NCBI RefSeq assembly: GCF_010501065.1
Contig: NZ_QVMM01000015.1
Coordinates: 17,579-81,578, forward strand
From: Dysgonomonas sp. 216
Lineage (GTDB): Bacteria; Bacteroidota; Bacteroidia; Bacteroidales; Dysgonomonadaceae
Direction of reading: 5' to 3'
DNA length: 64,000 bases
Part shown: positions 45,047 to 55,987 of the stretch, piece after piece
How the letters are laid out: every line of letters starts with the position of its first letter
Position numbering within the stretch: position 1 is the first letter of the stretch
The notes under the pieces: generated by a model
Seen by the model: only the letters and a program-made list of their open reading frames with translations
The model's database searches: none
What the model was told of the DNA's origin: nothing
Translations under genes and position numbers: made by a program

Positions 45047-45675
45047 AAGGATTATTATTTATAAGTCACCAAACCGATAAGGTCAGCTATCTGCAATCTG
45101 TCGAAATTGCATTGCAGGGTGGTTGCAGGCAGATTCAGCTTCGAATGAAGGATGCTTCACTCTCGGAGGTTGAGGGTGTGGCACGCAAAGCGTTAGAGTT
45201 ATGCCGCGTGTACAAAGCCGATCTTTATATCAATGACTATGTTGAGGTGTGTAAAAAAATAAATGCAAAGGGCGTTCATCTCGGAAAAATGGATATGCCA
45301 CCAGCCGAAGCCCGCAGAGTTTTAGGCGAAGGGATTGTGGTAGGTGGTACAGCAAATACTTTTGATGACATTATGTATCTGCATGAGCAGGGTGTTAATT
45401 ATATTGGTTTAGGACCATTTCGCTTTACAACTACAAAAAAAAATTTAAGCCCTGTTCTTGGTCTGAATGGATACCGGGATATTGTAGAACAATGCAGAAC
45501 AAGCAATATACAATTGCCTATAGTGGCAATAGGGGGTATAACGATAAACGATATACCTGCAATTATGGAAACTGGGGTTTCGGGTATTGCATTATCGTCG
45601 ACTATACTAAATGCCGATAATCCGATAGAAGAAACAAAAAAAATAATGAACCTGATAAAACAATATAAACAATGA
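45043..45675 (+). CDS. ThiE-like protein (third paralogue)
   Basis: 210 residues. It keeps [48 protein letters not shown] and AIGGI, so it is closer to ThiE than the preceding gene, but the acidic/basic residue set is altered (LRMKD for LREKD, INDY for INDR). It may be a second thiamine-phosphate synthase with different regulation or substrate, or act with ThiG. Overlaps both neighbours by 4 nt, so all are translated together. Confidence 0.82.
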   Translation: MKGLLFISHQTDKVSYLQSVEIALQGGCRQIQLRMKDASLSEVEGVARKALELCRVYKADLYINDYVEVCKKINAKGVHLGKMDMPPAEARRVLGEGIVVGGTANTFDDIMYLHEQGVNYIGLGPFRFTTTKKNLSPVLGLNGYRDIVEQCRTSNIQLPIVAIGGITINDIPAIMETGVSGIALSSTILNADNPIEETKKIMNLIKQYKQ

Positions 45676-46439
45676 AGAATCTGGTTATAGCCGGAAAGGA
45701 ATTTCAATCGCGCCTTTTCCTCGGAACTGGCAAATTCAGTTCGAACCAAGTAATGAGCGATGCTATTGCTGCTTCGGGAACGCAAATGGTAACAGTAGCA
45801 ATGAAACGTCTTGATATGGATAATAAAGAAGACGATATGCTGCTGCATATTAATAAACCCGGAATACAATTATTACCGAATACTTCGGGTGTGCGTAATG
45901 CAAAAGAGGCAGTGTTTGCCGCAAAATTGGCTCGAGAGGCATTTGGTACAAACTGGCTAAAACTGGAAATCCACCCCGATCCGAAATATTTGTTGCCTGA
46001 CCCCATCGAAACATTGAAAGCAACCGAAGAGTTGGCAAAGGATGGTTTTGTTGTGTTACCGTACATTCAGGCCGACCCTGTGTTATGTAAATTGTTAGAA
46101 GACGCGGGTGCTGCGACAGTTATGCCTTTAGGAGCTCCGATTGGGACAAATAAAGGATTGCGTACGCGCGACCTGTTAGAAATAATTATAGAGCAGAGCA
46201 ATGTTCCTGTGGTTGTAGATGCAGGTATCGGTGCGCCATCGCATGCTGCCGAAGCTATGGAGCTGGGAGCCGATGCGGTGTTGGTAAATACAGCTATTGC
46301 CGTTGCAGGAGACGCCGTAGAAATGGCAAAAGCTTTTAAACTTGGAGTTGAGTGTGGGCGTATGGCGTACGAGGCTCAATTGGCAGGGCAATTAAACATT
46401 GCCGAGGCTAGCAGCCCGTTAACATCATTCTTAATGTAA
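45672..46439 (+). CDS. thiG: Thiazole synthase
   Basis: 255 residues, the standard size. [17 protein letters not shown] starts the barrel; the Schiff-base Lys lies in [16 protein letters not shown] (about 95-110); [14 protein letters not shown] and [24 protein letters not shown] (parts, about 185-208) bind phosphate. It condenses deoxyxylulose phosphate, dehydroglycine and ThiS thiocarboxylate into the thiazole carboxylate. Dehydroglycine is supplied by ThiH further along the operon, as expected in an anaerobe, rather than by ThiO. Confidence 0.96.
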   Translation: MKNLVIAGKEFQSRLFLGTGKFSSNQVMSDAIAASGTQMVTVAMKRLDMDNKEDDMLLHINKPGIQLLPNTSGVRNAKEAVFAAKLAREAFGTNWLKLEIHPDPKYLLPDPIETLKATEELAKDGFVVLPYIQADPVLCKLLEDAGAATVMPLGAPIGTNKGLRTRDLLEIIIEQSNVPVVVDAGIGAPSHAAEAMELGADAVLVNTAIAVAGDAVEMAKAFKLGVECGRMAYEAQLAGQLNIAEASSPLTSFLM

Positions 46440-48146
<1,707 letters not shown>

Positions 48147-48251
48147 TTATTTGTTTTTAATTCAATAGATTATCAAACCGTTTCATAAAGCTATTGTATC
48201 GGCTATGCTGAAAGGAATTATTAAGGAAATAGACAATAAAGAGAGTCTGAA

Positions 48252-48659
48252 ATGAAAGATATTAAGTATAGAGACACAAAGGAATTCTCGGAAGAGGCCT
48301 TGAAAGATTTATTTCTTTCTGTTAATTGGTCGTCAGGAAATTATCCTGAAAAGCTTGTAGTTGCAATGCAGAATTCGGGAACTGTATTCAGTGCATGGGA
48401 TGGTGAAAAGTTGGTTGGACTGATAAATGTTCTGGATGATAGTATAATGACAGCATACATCCATTATCTGTTAATTATGCCCGAATACCAGCACTACGGA
48501 ATAGGCAAAGAACTGATAAAGAATGTTTCTGAAAAATATAAAGACTACTTACGCATTGTTTTAGTCGCGTACGATAAAGAAGTAGGTTTTTATGAACATT
48601 GCGGCTTTGAGATTGGCGACGAAAAAACACCGATGTTTATAACTAGTCTTTGGACATAA
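48252..48659 (+). CDS. GNAT family N-acetyltransferase in the thiamine operon
   Basis: 135 residues, single GNAT domain. The acetyl-CoA loop is YQHYGIGKELIKNV (about 76-89, Q/RxxGxG/A), followed by IVLVAYDKEVGFYEHCGFEIG, the standard last strands. 105 bp after thiC and 40 bp before thiH, same strand, so cotranscribed. No known thiamine step needs an acetyltransferase. It could protect cells from an amino-containing intermediate or analogue, or simply be a passenger. Acceptor unknown. Confidence 0.85.
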   Translation: MKDIKYRDTKEFSEEALKDLFLSVNWSSGNYPEKLVVAMQNSGTVFSAWDGEKLVGLINVLDDSIMTAYIHYLLIMPEYQHYGIGKELIKNVSEKYKDYLRIVLVAYDKEVGFYEHCGFEIGDEKTPMFITSLWT

Positions 48660-48699
48660 AAGTAATTCTATGTATGTAGAGTTTTGAAAATTATAAGAA

Positions 48700-49818
48700 A
48701 TGAGATTTGCCGAAATAATAAACGAATATAATTGGGACGATATAAAGTTACGTATTGCCAATAAAACATCGAGGGATGTTGAGTTGGCTCTTTCTAAAAA
48801 CAGCCGTTTGAGTGTTGAGGATTTTATGGCTTTAATATCTCCTGCCGCCTTGCCTTATCTGGAGCAAATGGCAGTTTTGAGTCGTAAATATACGCAACAG
48901 CGGTTTGGAAAAACTATACAATTCTATATTCCGCTTTATCTTACTAATTCGTGTTCTAATCACTGCATATACTGTGGTTTTAACCATAATAACGATATAA
49001 AGCGAATTATACTTACCGATGAGCAAATTATGCGCGAAGTTGAGGCGATAAAAGAAATTGGCGATTTTCAGCATATTTTATTAGTTACAGGAGAAAATCC
49101 TCGTGATGCAGGAGTGGAGTATATAGAAAATGCTATCAATCTTGTTAAGCCGTATTTCTCGTCTATATCGGTAGAGGTTCAACCTCTGAAAGAAGAAGAA
49201 TATCGAAGGCTTAATGGCGCAGGGCTTAATGCAGTATATTGCTACCAGGAAACCTATAATAAAGACCGATATAAGGTATACCACCCGAAAGGGATGAAAT
49301 CGAAATTCGATTGGCGGCTCGATACTTTCGATCGTATGGGAAAAGCAGGCGTGCACAAAATAGGTCTGGGAGTGTTGATTGGACTCGAAGATTGGCGAAC
49401 CGATGTGACAATGATGGCATTGCATTTACGTTATCTGCAAAAAAACTATTGGCAGACAAAATACTCCATTTCGTTTCCCCGTATGCGTCCGCACGAAGGA
49501 GAGGATTTTCAGCCGAATGTAATAATGCAAGATAAAGAACTTGCACAATTGGTATTTGCTTATCGTATTTTCGATCACGATATTGAGATTGCTTTATCCA
49601 CACGCGAGGATAAACAGTTTCGGGACAATATGACAACATTGGGAGTTACATCGCTCAGTGCCGGATCGAAAACCGACCCCGGAGGGTATGCTGTTTATAA
49701 ACAAGAGTTGGAGCAATTTGTAGTAAACGACGATCGGGCTCCCGAAGACATCCTTCAGGCTGTAAAAGGGCAAGGTTACGAAGTGGTTTGGAAAGATTGG
49801 GATTTAAGCCTGCAATAA
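48700..49818 (+). CDS. thiH: 2-iminoacetate synthase ThiH
   Basis: 372 residues, radical SAM enzyme. The cluster-binding Cys residues are 85, 89 and 92 (CSNHCIYC), preceded by IPLYLTNS as in ThiH. VEVQPLKEEEYRRL and FPRMRPHEGEDFQPN are also family-specific. It cleaves tyrosine to dehydroglycine and p-cresol, providing the C2-N unit for ThiG without oxygen. Starts 40 bp after the GNAT gene. Confidence 0.96.
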   Translation: MRFAEIINEYNWDDIKLRIANKTSRDVELALSKNSRLSVEDFMALISPAALPYLEQMAVLSRKYTQQRFGKTIQFYIPLYLTNSCSNHCIYCGFNHNNDIKRIILTDEQIMREVEAIKEIGDFQHILLVTGENPRDAGVEYIENAINLVKPYFSSISVEVQPLKEEEYRRLNGAGLNAVYCYQETYNKDRYKVYHPKGMKSKFDWRLDTFDRMGKAGVHKIGLGVLIGLEDWRTDVTMMALHLRYLQKNYWQTKYSISFPRMRPHEGEDFQPNVIMQDKELAQLVFAYRIFDHDIEIALSTREDKQFRDNMTTLGVTSLSAGSKTDPGGYAVYKQELEQFVVNDDRAPEDILQAVKGQGYEVVWKDWDLSLQ

Positions 49819-49822
49819 AATA

Positions 49823-50551
49823 ATGGACAGAAGATACGAACGCAATATATTGGTTGAGGCTATTGGCGACGAAGGGCAGCAAAAGCTTCTACAATCCAAA
49901 ATATTGGTAATTGGAGCAGGAGGGCTAGGCTCGCCAGTACTTTATTATCTTGCTTCGGCAGGTGTGGGCACATTAGGTATAATAGATCACGATGTGGTTG
50001 ATATTACCAACCTGCAACGTCAGGTTTTACATCGAACAGCCGATGTGGGACGCCATAAAGCTGAATCGGCAAGAGAAAAACTGGAAGCATTAAATCCCGA
50101 TATTAAAGTGAATATATATAAGGAGAAATTTACCTTAAGCAATGCTTCAGAATTGGTACAGGACTACGATTTTGTAATTGATTGTTGCGATAATTATGAA
50201 ACAAAATTTCTGATAAACGATGTTTGTGTCGGGCTTGGTAAAGCTTACTCGCATGGTGCGGCATTAGCTATGCGTGGAGAGGTTATGACCTATACATCAG
50301 GCAATGCTTGTTACAGATGCATATTTGGGAGTGAACCCAACGATGGAGCTTTACCTTCGTCTAAGCAAATTGGCATTGTAGGTGCTATCGCGGGGACGAT
50401 AGGCTCTATACAGGCAGCCGAAGCAATAAAATATATTACCGGAATGGAGGGGTTACTCACTAACCGCTTGCTTGTATTTGATGGTAAAATTATGTCATTT
50501 CAAACGTTATCGGTAAGGCAGAATTCCGGATGTGTTTGTTCGAAACAGTAG
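49823..50551 (+). CDS. thiF: ThiS adenylyltransferase ThiF (HesA/MoeB family)
   Basis: 242 residues. ATP-binding GAGGLGSP (31-38), catalytic/Arg block NLQRQVLHRTADVGRHK (about 63-79) and DCCDNYETKFLIND (about 115-128). One zinc Cys pair is CYRC near residue 168 and the second is the CVC close to the C-terminus. There is no rhodanese domain, so persulfide must come from a separate cysteine desulfurase. Last thiamine gene, 4 bp after thiH. Confidence 0.93.
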   Translation: MDRRYERNILVEAIGDEGQQKLLQSKILVIGAGGLGSPVLYYLASAGVGTLGIIDHDVVDITNLQRQVLHRTADVGRHKAESAREKLEALNPDIKVNIYKEKFTLSNASELVQDYDFVIDCCDNYETKFLINDVCVGLGKAYSHGAALAMRGEVMTYTSGNACYRCIFGSEPNDGALPSSKQIGIVGAIAGTIGSIQAAEAIKYITGMEGLLTNRLLVFDGKIMSFQTLSVRQNSGCVCSKQ

Positions 50552-50621
50552 GCGCGCTTTGTCTAAGAATATTGACTTTTGAAAACTTACCCTGTCAAGA
50601 AAACTATAGAGAGTGAAAAAA

Positions 50622-50652
50622 CAGAGAGTGTCGTAAATAACGACACTCTCTG
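50622..50652 (-). terminator. Terminator between thiF and the TPR lipoprotein gene
   Basis: 13-bp perfect stem CAGAGAGTGTCGT (50622-50634) with its complement (50640-50652), 5-nt loop. T6 follows on the minus strand, so it mainly ends the lipoprotein gene; it may also slow transcription from thiF. Confidence 0.8.
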
Positions 50653-50694
50653 CATATATAAAGGTTTTGTTTTATACTTAAACCTTCCTGATAA

Positions 50695-52398
50695 TTATTT
50701 CAACATGTTTGTGAAATCAGGATTTGAAAGGTATTTTGCAAACTCAAGATTGTTTGATACAGTATTCTTTATTGAAGAATCTTTCTGTATAGCTTCTTTA
50801 AGATTTCCGATTACACCTCCAAAATTGTTTGTGCGTGCAGAAACAATAGCATTCAAATAATAGCTTGTAGCCGACTTATCTGATAAGTTATCTAATGTGT
50901 TTTGCGCTTTGCTGTAATTCTTAGTCAGAATTTGAGCAAGTGCAGCATTTTCGGTTTTAGTTTCTCCGAATGCATCAACAGCTTTCGAATATTCTCCGTT
51001 TTTAAGGTATAGCAATCCAAGAGCTTCGTTAAGAGTATTTGCGCCGGATGCATTTCCTAATAGTTCCTGAGCTTTAGCAACATTTCCATCAGCTAAAGAA
51101 AGCAAAGCCATATTCATGTTTGGCTCGGCAGCTTTATTCGATATTTGTTGAGCTTTTGTAAATGCCGATTTTGCTTTATCTATTTGTCCGTTTGCAAAGT
51201 AATACGAACCAATGTTATTCCATCCACGGTAATCGTTCGGGAATTTTTGAGTCGCATAATTATATATTTTCTCAACAGGAGCTTGCTCTAAAGTTGCGCT
51301 ATAAAGCACTTCTTCAACGTTTAAATCATTCATCGAATTGCTGTTTACTGCAGCTATTAATTCTTCGTCTGTTTTACCTATAATTTCAACATTTGCAATT
51401 AAACGCGAACGGCGAAGTTTAGGAAGAATGGTTTCGGCAAGTTCTTTATATACAAACGAGATGTTTTTTATTTCACGTTCTCTTGTTTCAGGGTCGTTAT
51501 ACATCGAAAGAACTCTTAATACAAGGTCTTTATCTTGTAAGCTTGAAGCTTCTACAAGTTTTTTGAAACCTTCCCAGTCTTGGGCAGTATATTTTGCGTT
51601 AATTTCGGTATCTATTTCTTTTTTAGCGAATTCTTTGTTAAGGTAGCTCGATGTGTTTTTCTCACGTTTTTCAGCTAAGCCTTCATTCAAGTCATATCCT
51701 CCGTCAGGCGATGCATAAGCCGAAATCTCTACATTTACGTATTTTCTATCGTTCTCATAAGCCTCTTTAACAAGGTCTTTCCATGCTGCAAGGTTCGACG
51801 AGTTTAATTCGCTTCTTCTAAGTTCTGCCTGTTGTATAAGAAACATTATGTCGGCATCATAAGCTTCCTGCATAATACGTTGAAATTTATCGGGAGCAGT
51901 AGCCGGTGTAGTTGTAAAAGCACTAGCCAAAGCAGCAGAAGAATTTACTCCGTCGGCAATTTTCACATCAGGCAATTCAAATGTTTTTCCTTTAATGCCA
52001 GCCTCGAAACGAAGATATAGTTCCGATTTTTGCATTTCAGGTACATAATTGAAGTTCGCATTCATAGTGAAGTTTCCTCCTGTTTTTTGGGGAACTACAA
52101 TGCCGTTTCCGGCAACATTTTCTCCTTGAAAAGTTTGAGGCGTTCCTAGTGATTCTTTTCCTTGATATTTAAGAACAGGGGTTACTACTACTACAGCATT
52201 TTTATTAAACCATTTTTCGGGGAATTTCCCGTTAATAGTTACTGGTACTTTTGTACCTACTACTTCAAGAGGCGAAGGTGTTGTGCTAAACCAATTGTCG
52301 GATAATGGTTTTAGTTTGCTGCTACATGATGTGCCCAGAATACTGATAAGAACAAGCATCACAAGCGATGAGTAAAGTTTTACTTTACAGTTTTTCAT
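50695..52398 (-). CDS. TPR-containing outer-membrane lipoprotein
   Basis: 567 residues. Signal peptide with lipobox VLISILGTSC. The N-terminal half is beta-rich (VPVTINGKFPEKWFNKNAVV, FTMNANFNYVPEM). The middle (about 215-260) contains VNVEISAYASPDGGYDLNEGLAEKRE-like sequence similar to an OmpA peptidoglycan-binding region (SAYASPDGG, NEGLAEKRE). The C-terminal third (about 380-560) is TPR repeats: NDYRGWNNIGSYYFANGQIDKA, AAEPNMNMALLSLADGN, and so on. This combination is common in Bacteroidales envelope proteins. No partner gene adjacent. Function unknown; a structural or assembly role at the cell wall is inference. Confidence 0.8.
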   Translation of the reverse strand: MKNCKVKLYSSLVMLVLISILGTSCSSKLKPLSDNWFSTTPSPLEVVGTKVPVTINGKFPEKWFNKNAVVVVTPVLKYQGKESLGTPQTFQGENVAGNGIVVPQKTGGNFTMNANFNYVPEMQKSELYLRFEAGIKGKTFELPDVKIADGVNSSAALASAFTTTPATAPDKFQRIMQEAYDADIMFLIQQAELRRSELNSSNLAAWKDLVKEAYENDRKYVNVEISAYASPDGGYDLNEGLAEKREKNTSSYLNKEFAKKEIDTEINAKYTAQDWEGFKKLVEASSLQDKDLVLRVLSMYNDPETREREIKNISFVYKELAETILPKLRRSRLIANVEIIGKTDEELIAAVNSNSMNDLNVEEVLYSATLEQAPVEKIYNYATQKFPNDYRGWNNIGSYYFANGQIDKAKSAFTKAQQISNKAAEPNMNMALLSLADGNVAKAQELLGNASGANTLNEALGLLYLKNGEYSKAVDAFGETKTENAALAQILTKNYSKAQNTLDNLSDKSATSYYLNAIVSARTNNFGGVIGNLKEAIQKDSSIKNTVSNNLEFAKYLSNPDFTNMLK

Positions 52399-52655
52399 GA
52401 CTCACAAATTTTAGTTTAATTAATTGAATATTTATCTAGTTATAACATTTATTTATAAGTTGAAAAATATCCGAGAGTATATTGATGCGTATATCTAACA
52501 TGCTAAATTTTTGCATATTTGTTTTTGTATTAGATAAGACTTTCTCTCCAAAAGCAAACAGATATTTTCGAGAGGCTAAGATAATCGATTTTCTCTTGAT
52601 TTATAGCGTTAATATGCGTCTTTTTTTCTATTTTTAAATATTTACTGTGTTTTTC

Positions 52656-53450
52656 ATGGATAAGTTATTTTTCGAAAAAGTGAAACGGTTGCTCGAAGCT
52701 AAAGAAACGTTATATAATAACACTGGCTTCATAGAAAAAGATCCGATCTCTATCCCTCATAAATTTACACTGAAACAGGATATTGAAATTATGGGATTTT
52801 TTGCAGCAATTTTTGCATGGGGGCAACGTGCTACAATTATCAATAAATGTAACGAGCTGATTGATAGATTCGATAATTCTCCTTTCGAATTTATTATGTC
52901 GTATTCGGATAACGATCTGAAACAACTTATGGGTTTTAAGCATCGTACATTTAATGATACGGATTTATTATACTGTGTCGATTTTTTAAGGAGACATTAT
53001 CTGCGCTTTTCGACATTGGAAGATGCCTTTGTCCCCGATGAAACCAGATTGCAGACGGTTGAGCAAGCTTTAATTCATTTTTACAATTATTTTTTTGACA
53101 ATAGCGATGCGCCTCAACGAACAAGAAAGCATATTTCGACACCTGCAAAAAAATCGGCATGCAAGCGTATAAATATGTATTTGCGTTGGATGGTAAGGAA
53201 AGATGATAAAGGAGTGGATTTTGGCATATGGCAAAAACTAAAGGCTAAAGACCTTATTTGTCCTCTCGATTTACATGTCGAACGTACTGCCCGCATATTA
53301 GGGCTCATAACCCGTCCGAAACCCGATTGGATGGCAGCGGTTGAATTGACAAATAATTTGCGGCTTTTCGACCCGAACGACCCTGTGAAATATGATTTTG
53401 CCTTGTTCGGTATTTCTATCGAAGAAGGAGTAGATGGTATTATCCGATAA
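52656..53450 (+). CDS. TIGR02757 (DUF2400) family protein
   Basis: 264 residues from ATG at 52656-52658; a GTG three codons earlier is in frame but unnecessary. Family features: DPISIPHKFTLKQDIEIMGFFAAIFAWGQRATI (parts), the HRTFNDTDLLYCVDFLRRHY block, and the final CPLDLHVERTARILGL, RPKPDWMAAVELT and FDPNDPVKYDFALFGIS, which resemble a helix-hairpin-helix DNA glycosylase-type fold. Widespread in Bacteroidota and spirochaetes, function unknown. No conserved catalytic Asp of classical glycosylases can be claimed from reading alone. Confidence 0.88.
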   Translation: MDKLFFEKVKRLLEAKETLYNNTGFIEKDPISIPHKFTLKQDIEIMGFFAAIFAWGQRATIINKCNELIDRFDNSPFEFIMSYSDNDLKQLMGFKHRTFNDTDLLYCVDFLRRHYLRFSTLEDAFVPDETRLQTVEQALIHFYNYFFDNSDAPQRTRKHISTPAKKSACKRINMYLRWMVRKDDKGVDFGIWQKLKAKDLICPLDLHVERTARILGLITRPKPDWMAAVELTNNLRLFDPNDPVKYDFALFGISIEEGVDGIIR

Positions 53451-53526
53451 TGTGTTTGTTGTAAATATAATACACGATAAAAATTACTGTTTCGTGACGG
53501 ATAGGTTTGTGGTAAACATTACCTTC

Positions 53527-54375
53527 TCATTCTGTTACCGGCTTGGCTAATGCACTAGCATTCTTTTTTTCGTCGATGTATTTGATTAATAATTCAGCTT
53601 TCTCTTTAACCGACTTCAAGCTATCTACGCAAAGCATCCAGTCTGACAGAAGATAGGTATCTGAAATAGCTTTTTTAGCTGTTCCGGATAGAGCAAAAGA
53701 AGTAGTACTTTTGCCCGTTAAAGTAACATTTAATGGTTTATCGGCAAAAGTATATATAAAGCGGGCAATGCCATTTTCATCTTTTCCGGTAAAGGTTATA
53801 ACCTCGTAGTTCTTTCCGGCATCGGTAAACCTGAAATTCAAGCCATCTTCGTTAACAGGTAAAGTTTCGGTATATGAACCATCTTTCAAGCTCACTTTTA
53901 CAGCCTCATGATACTTATTATTGCCAACAAATACACTTTCTATGAATAATTGTCCGTTTTCTTTTACGCCCGCTCTTAAAGTGGTAGCTGATAGAATTTT
54001 TGAGGGCATAGTTTTAGGAAGAAAGCGTCCACTTTCCTGGTATTCTTTATTTATATCATAAGTGAAAAGTTGTTTAATAGAATCGATTCTCGATTGTAAT
54101 ACATTAACAACTGAATCGCAATACGCAATTTGCTTAATATTTTGAGCTTTACGCACATCTTGCAGTAATGCAAGGCTTGCCTTTATCTCGTCAAAAGCCT
54201 TTGGATAAAGCTTTTGTATACTGTCTATTTTTTGTTTTGCCAGTTCATACTCTTCGTTCTCGTACAAACTCTTTATATCTTCAAGATATAGTTTCGCTTC
54301 TTTATTTTTTTCGCCACAAGCCACTATAAACAAAGAGGCTAAAACGATAAACATAACTTTTACTGTAGCTTTCAT
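53527..54375 (-). CDS. Hypothetical lipoprotein with coiled-coil front
   Basis: 282 residues. Lipobox signal VLASLFIVAC at the N-terminus (Cys about 20). Residues 25-105 are predicted helical and charged (YLEDIKSLYENEEYELAKQKIDSIQKLYPKAFDE), resembling half-TPR or coiled-coil pairs. The rest is a beta-rich domain (GQLFIESVFVGNNKYHEAVKVSL, GKNYEVITFTGKDENGI). The C-terminus (LLIKYIDEKKNASALAK) is helical. No family recognised. Probably an inner- or outer-membrane lipoprotein. Divergent from cca. Confidence 0.7.
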   Translation of the reverse strand: MKATVKVMFIVLASLFIVACGEKNKEAKLYLEDIKSLYENEEYELAKQKIDSIQKLYPKAFDEIKASLALLQDVRKAQNIKQIAYCDSVVNVLQSRIDSIKQLFTYDINKEYQESGRFLPKTMPSKILSATTLRAGVKENGQLFIESVFVGNNKYHEAVKVSLKDGSYTETLPVNEDGLNFRFTDAGKNYEVITFTGKDENGIARFIYTFADKPLNVTLTGKSTTSFALSGTAKKAISDTYLLSDWMLCVDSLKSVKEKAELLIKYIDEKKNASALAKPVTE

Positions 54376-54417
54376 AATAGTAATGAGTTGAAAGATATTA
54401 CTACAAAAATAACATTA

Positions 54418-54451
54418 TTCTGCTTTATATACTTGTTTTATTATAATTTTG
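54418..54451 (+). promoter_or_regulatory. Probable cca promoter
   Basis: TTCTG at 54418-54422 (weak -33), 21-nt spacer, TAATTTTG at 54444-54451 (perfect -7). The start codon at 54472 follows after about 14 nt of leader. Confidence 0.45.
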
Positions 54452-54471
54452 TAAGCTATAAACAATAGTTG

Positions 54472-55902
54472 ATGCAGTTAGAACCAAATAAAATACAACA
54501 ACATTTTTCGGGAAAGATATTCGATATAATCAGTCGGGTGGCTGATGAGGAGCAACTCGAATGTTATGCAATAGGCGGATATGTAAGAGATGTTTTCCTT
54601 CAGCGTCCGTCAAAAGATATTGATATAGTAACAGTTGGGCGTGGTATTGAGTTAGCCGAAGCTGTTGCTTTAGAGCTGGGACGAAAAGCAAAACTATCTG
54701 TTTTTAAAACTTACGGAACAGCCCAGATAAAATATAAAGATTCGGAAATTGAGTTTGTCGGGGCACGGCGCGAATCGTATCAGCGAAACTCGCGTAACCC
54801 AATAGTAGAGGATGGAACGTTGGAAGACGATCAAAACCGCAGGGATTTTACGATAAATGCTTTAGCGGTTTGCCTAAACAAAAATCGGTATGGAGAATTG
54901 CTTGATCCGTTTGACGGACTAAAGGACATGGCGGATAAAATTATCCGTACCCCTCTCGACCCGGATATAACATTTAGTGACGATCCGTTGCGTATGATGC
55001 GTGCTATACGGTTTGCTTCGCAATTGATGTTTACTATTGAACCCGAGACCTTTGAAGCAATAAAGCGAAATAAAAACAGGATCGAAATAATAACAAAGGA
55101 ACGAATTGCCGACGAACTGAATAAGATTGTTCTTTCGCCTGTTCCTTCAAAAGGCTTCTTGTTGCTGTATAAAACAGGCTTGCTTGATATTATTTTCCCC
55201 GAACTGGTTGCGCTCAAAGGCGTTGAAAGCCGTGAGGGTAGGGGGCATAAAGATAATTTTTACCATACGCTCGAAGTGTTGGATAGCCTTTCGAAAAAAA
55301 CACAGGATTTGTGGTTGCGATGGTCGGCTATTATGCACGATATTGCGAAACCTGCTACAAAACGTTGGGACAACAAGCTGGGGTGGACTTTCCATAACCA
55401 CAACTTCATAGGCGAAAAAATGGTTCCTCGCATATTTAAGCAAATGAAACTTCCGATGAACGAAAAAATGAAGTATGTTCAGAAATTGGTTTCGTTGCAT
55501 ATGCGCCCGATAGCTTTGGTTGAAGATGAAGTTACCGACTCGGCTGTTCGCCGCCTGATATTTGAAGCGGGAGATGATATCGACGACTTGATGATGTTGT
55601 GCGAAGCTGATATAACCTCGAAAAACGAGGCAAAAGTTAAACGTTACATGAAAAACTTCGAAATAGTCCGTCAGAAAATGAAGGAAATAGAAGAGAAGGA
55701 TCATGTTCGTAATTTTCAGCCACCGATTGGTGGGTTGGAAATAATGGAATTGTTCGGTTTGCCTGCGGGGCCTGAGATAGGAAGCCTGAAAGCATCAATA
55801 AAGGATGCCATACTCGATGGCGTTATACCTAACGAATATGATGCCGCTTATAGGTATCTTTTGGATAAAGCGAAAAAAATGGGATTGAAACCTGTTAAAT
55901 AA
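54472..55902 (+). CDS. cca: CCA-adding tRNA nucleotidyltransferase with HD domain
   Basis: 476 residues from ATG at 54472-54474 (TTG one codon before is less likely). Class II nucleotidyltransferase: CYAIGGYVRDVFLQRPSKDIDIV with the GG and DxD metal site (parts, about 26-48), RRDFTINALAV (about 121-131), DPFDGLKDM and RMMRAIRFASQLMF. A C-terminal HD domain carries DNFYHTLEVLD and AIMHDIAKPAT. The enzyme adds or repairs the CCA end of tRNAs. The tRNA-Phe gene in this window does not encode CCA, so the enzyme is needed. The HD domain often gives phosphatase or phosphodiesterase activity. Confidence 0.94.
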   Translation: MQLEPNKIQQHFSGKIFDIISRVADEEQLECYAIGGYVRDVFLQRPSKDIDIVTVGRGIELAEAVALELGRKAKLSVFKTYGTAQIKYKDSEIEFVGARRESYQRNSRNPIVEDGTLEDDQNRRDFTINALAVCLNKNRYGELLDPFDGLKDMADKIIRTPLDPDITFSDDPLRMMRAIRFASQLMFTIEPETFEAIKRNKNRIEIITKERIADELNKIVLSPVPSKGFLLLYKTGLLDIIFPELVALKGVESREGRGHKDNFYHTLEVLDSLSKKTQDLWLRWSAIMHDIAKPATKRWDNKLGWTFHNHNFIGEKMVPRIFKQMKLPMNEKMKYVQKLVSLHMRPIALVEDEVTDSAVRRLIFEAGDDIDDLMMLCEADITSKNEAKVKRYMKNFEIVRQKMKEIEEKDHVRNFQPPIGGLEIMELFGLPAGPEIGSLKASIKDAILDGVIPNEYDAAYRYLLDKAKKMGLKPVK

Positions 55903-55987
55903 ACAGTTCGGGATGATTTCTTTTGTGTTATTTTGGAAAAGTATGTCCTCAGATATTTAATCGAAACACATAGATTTATTGTATATG

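Noticed and set aside
48204..48254. 16-codon ORF (MLKGIIKEIDNKESLK) ending in the GNAT start codon
   Set aside because: Too short, no family match. The ATGA overlap is suggestive of a leader peptide or a vestige, but nothing else supports it.
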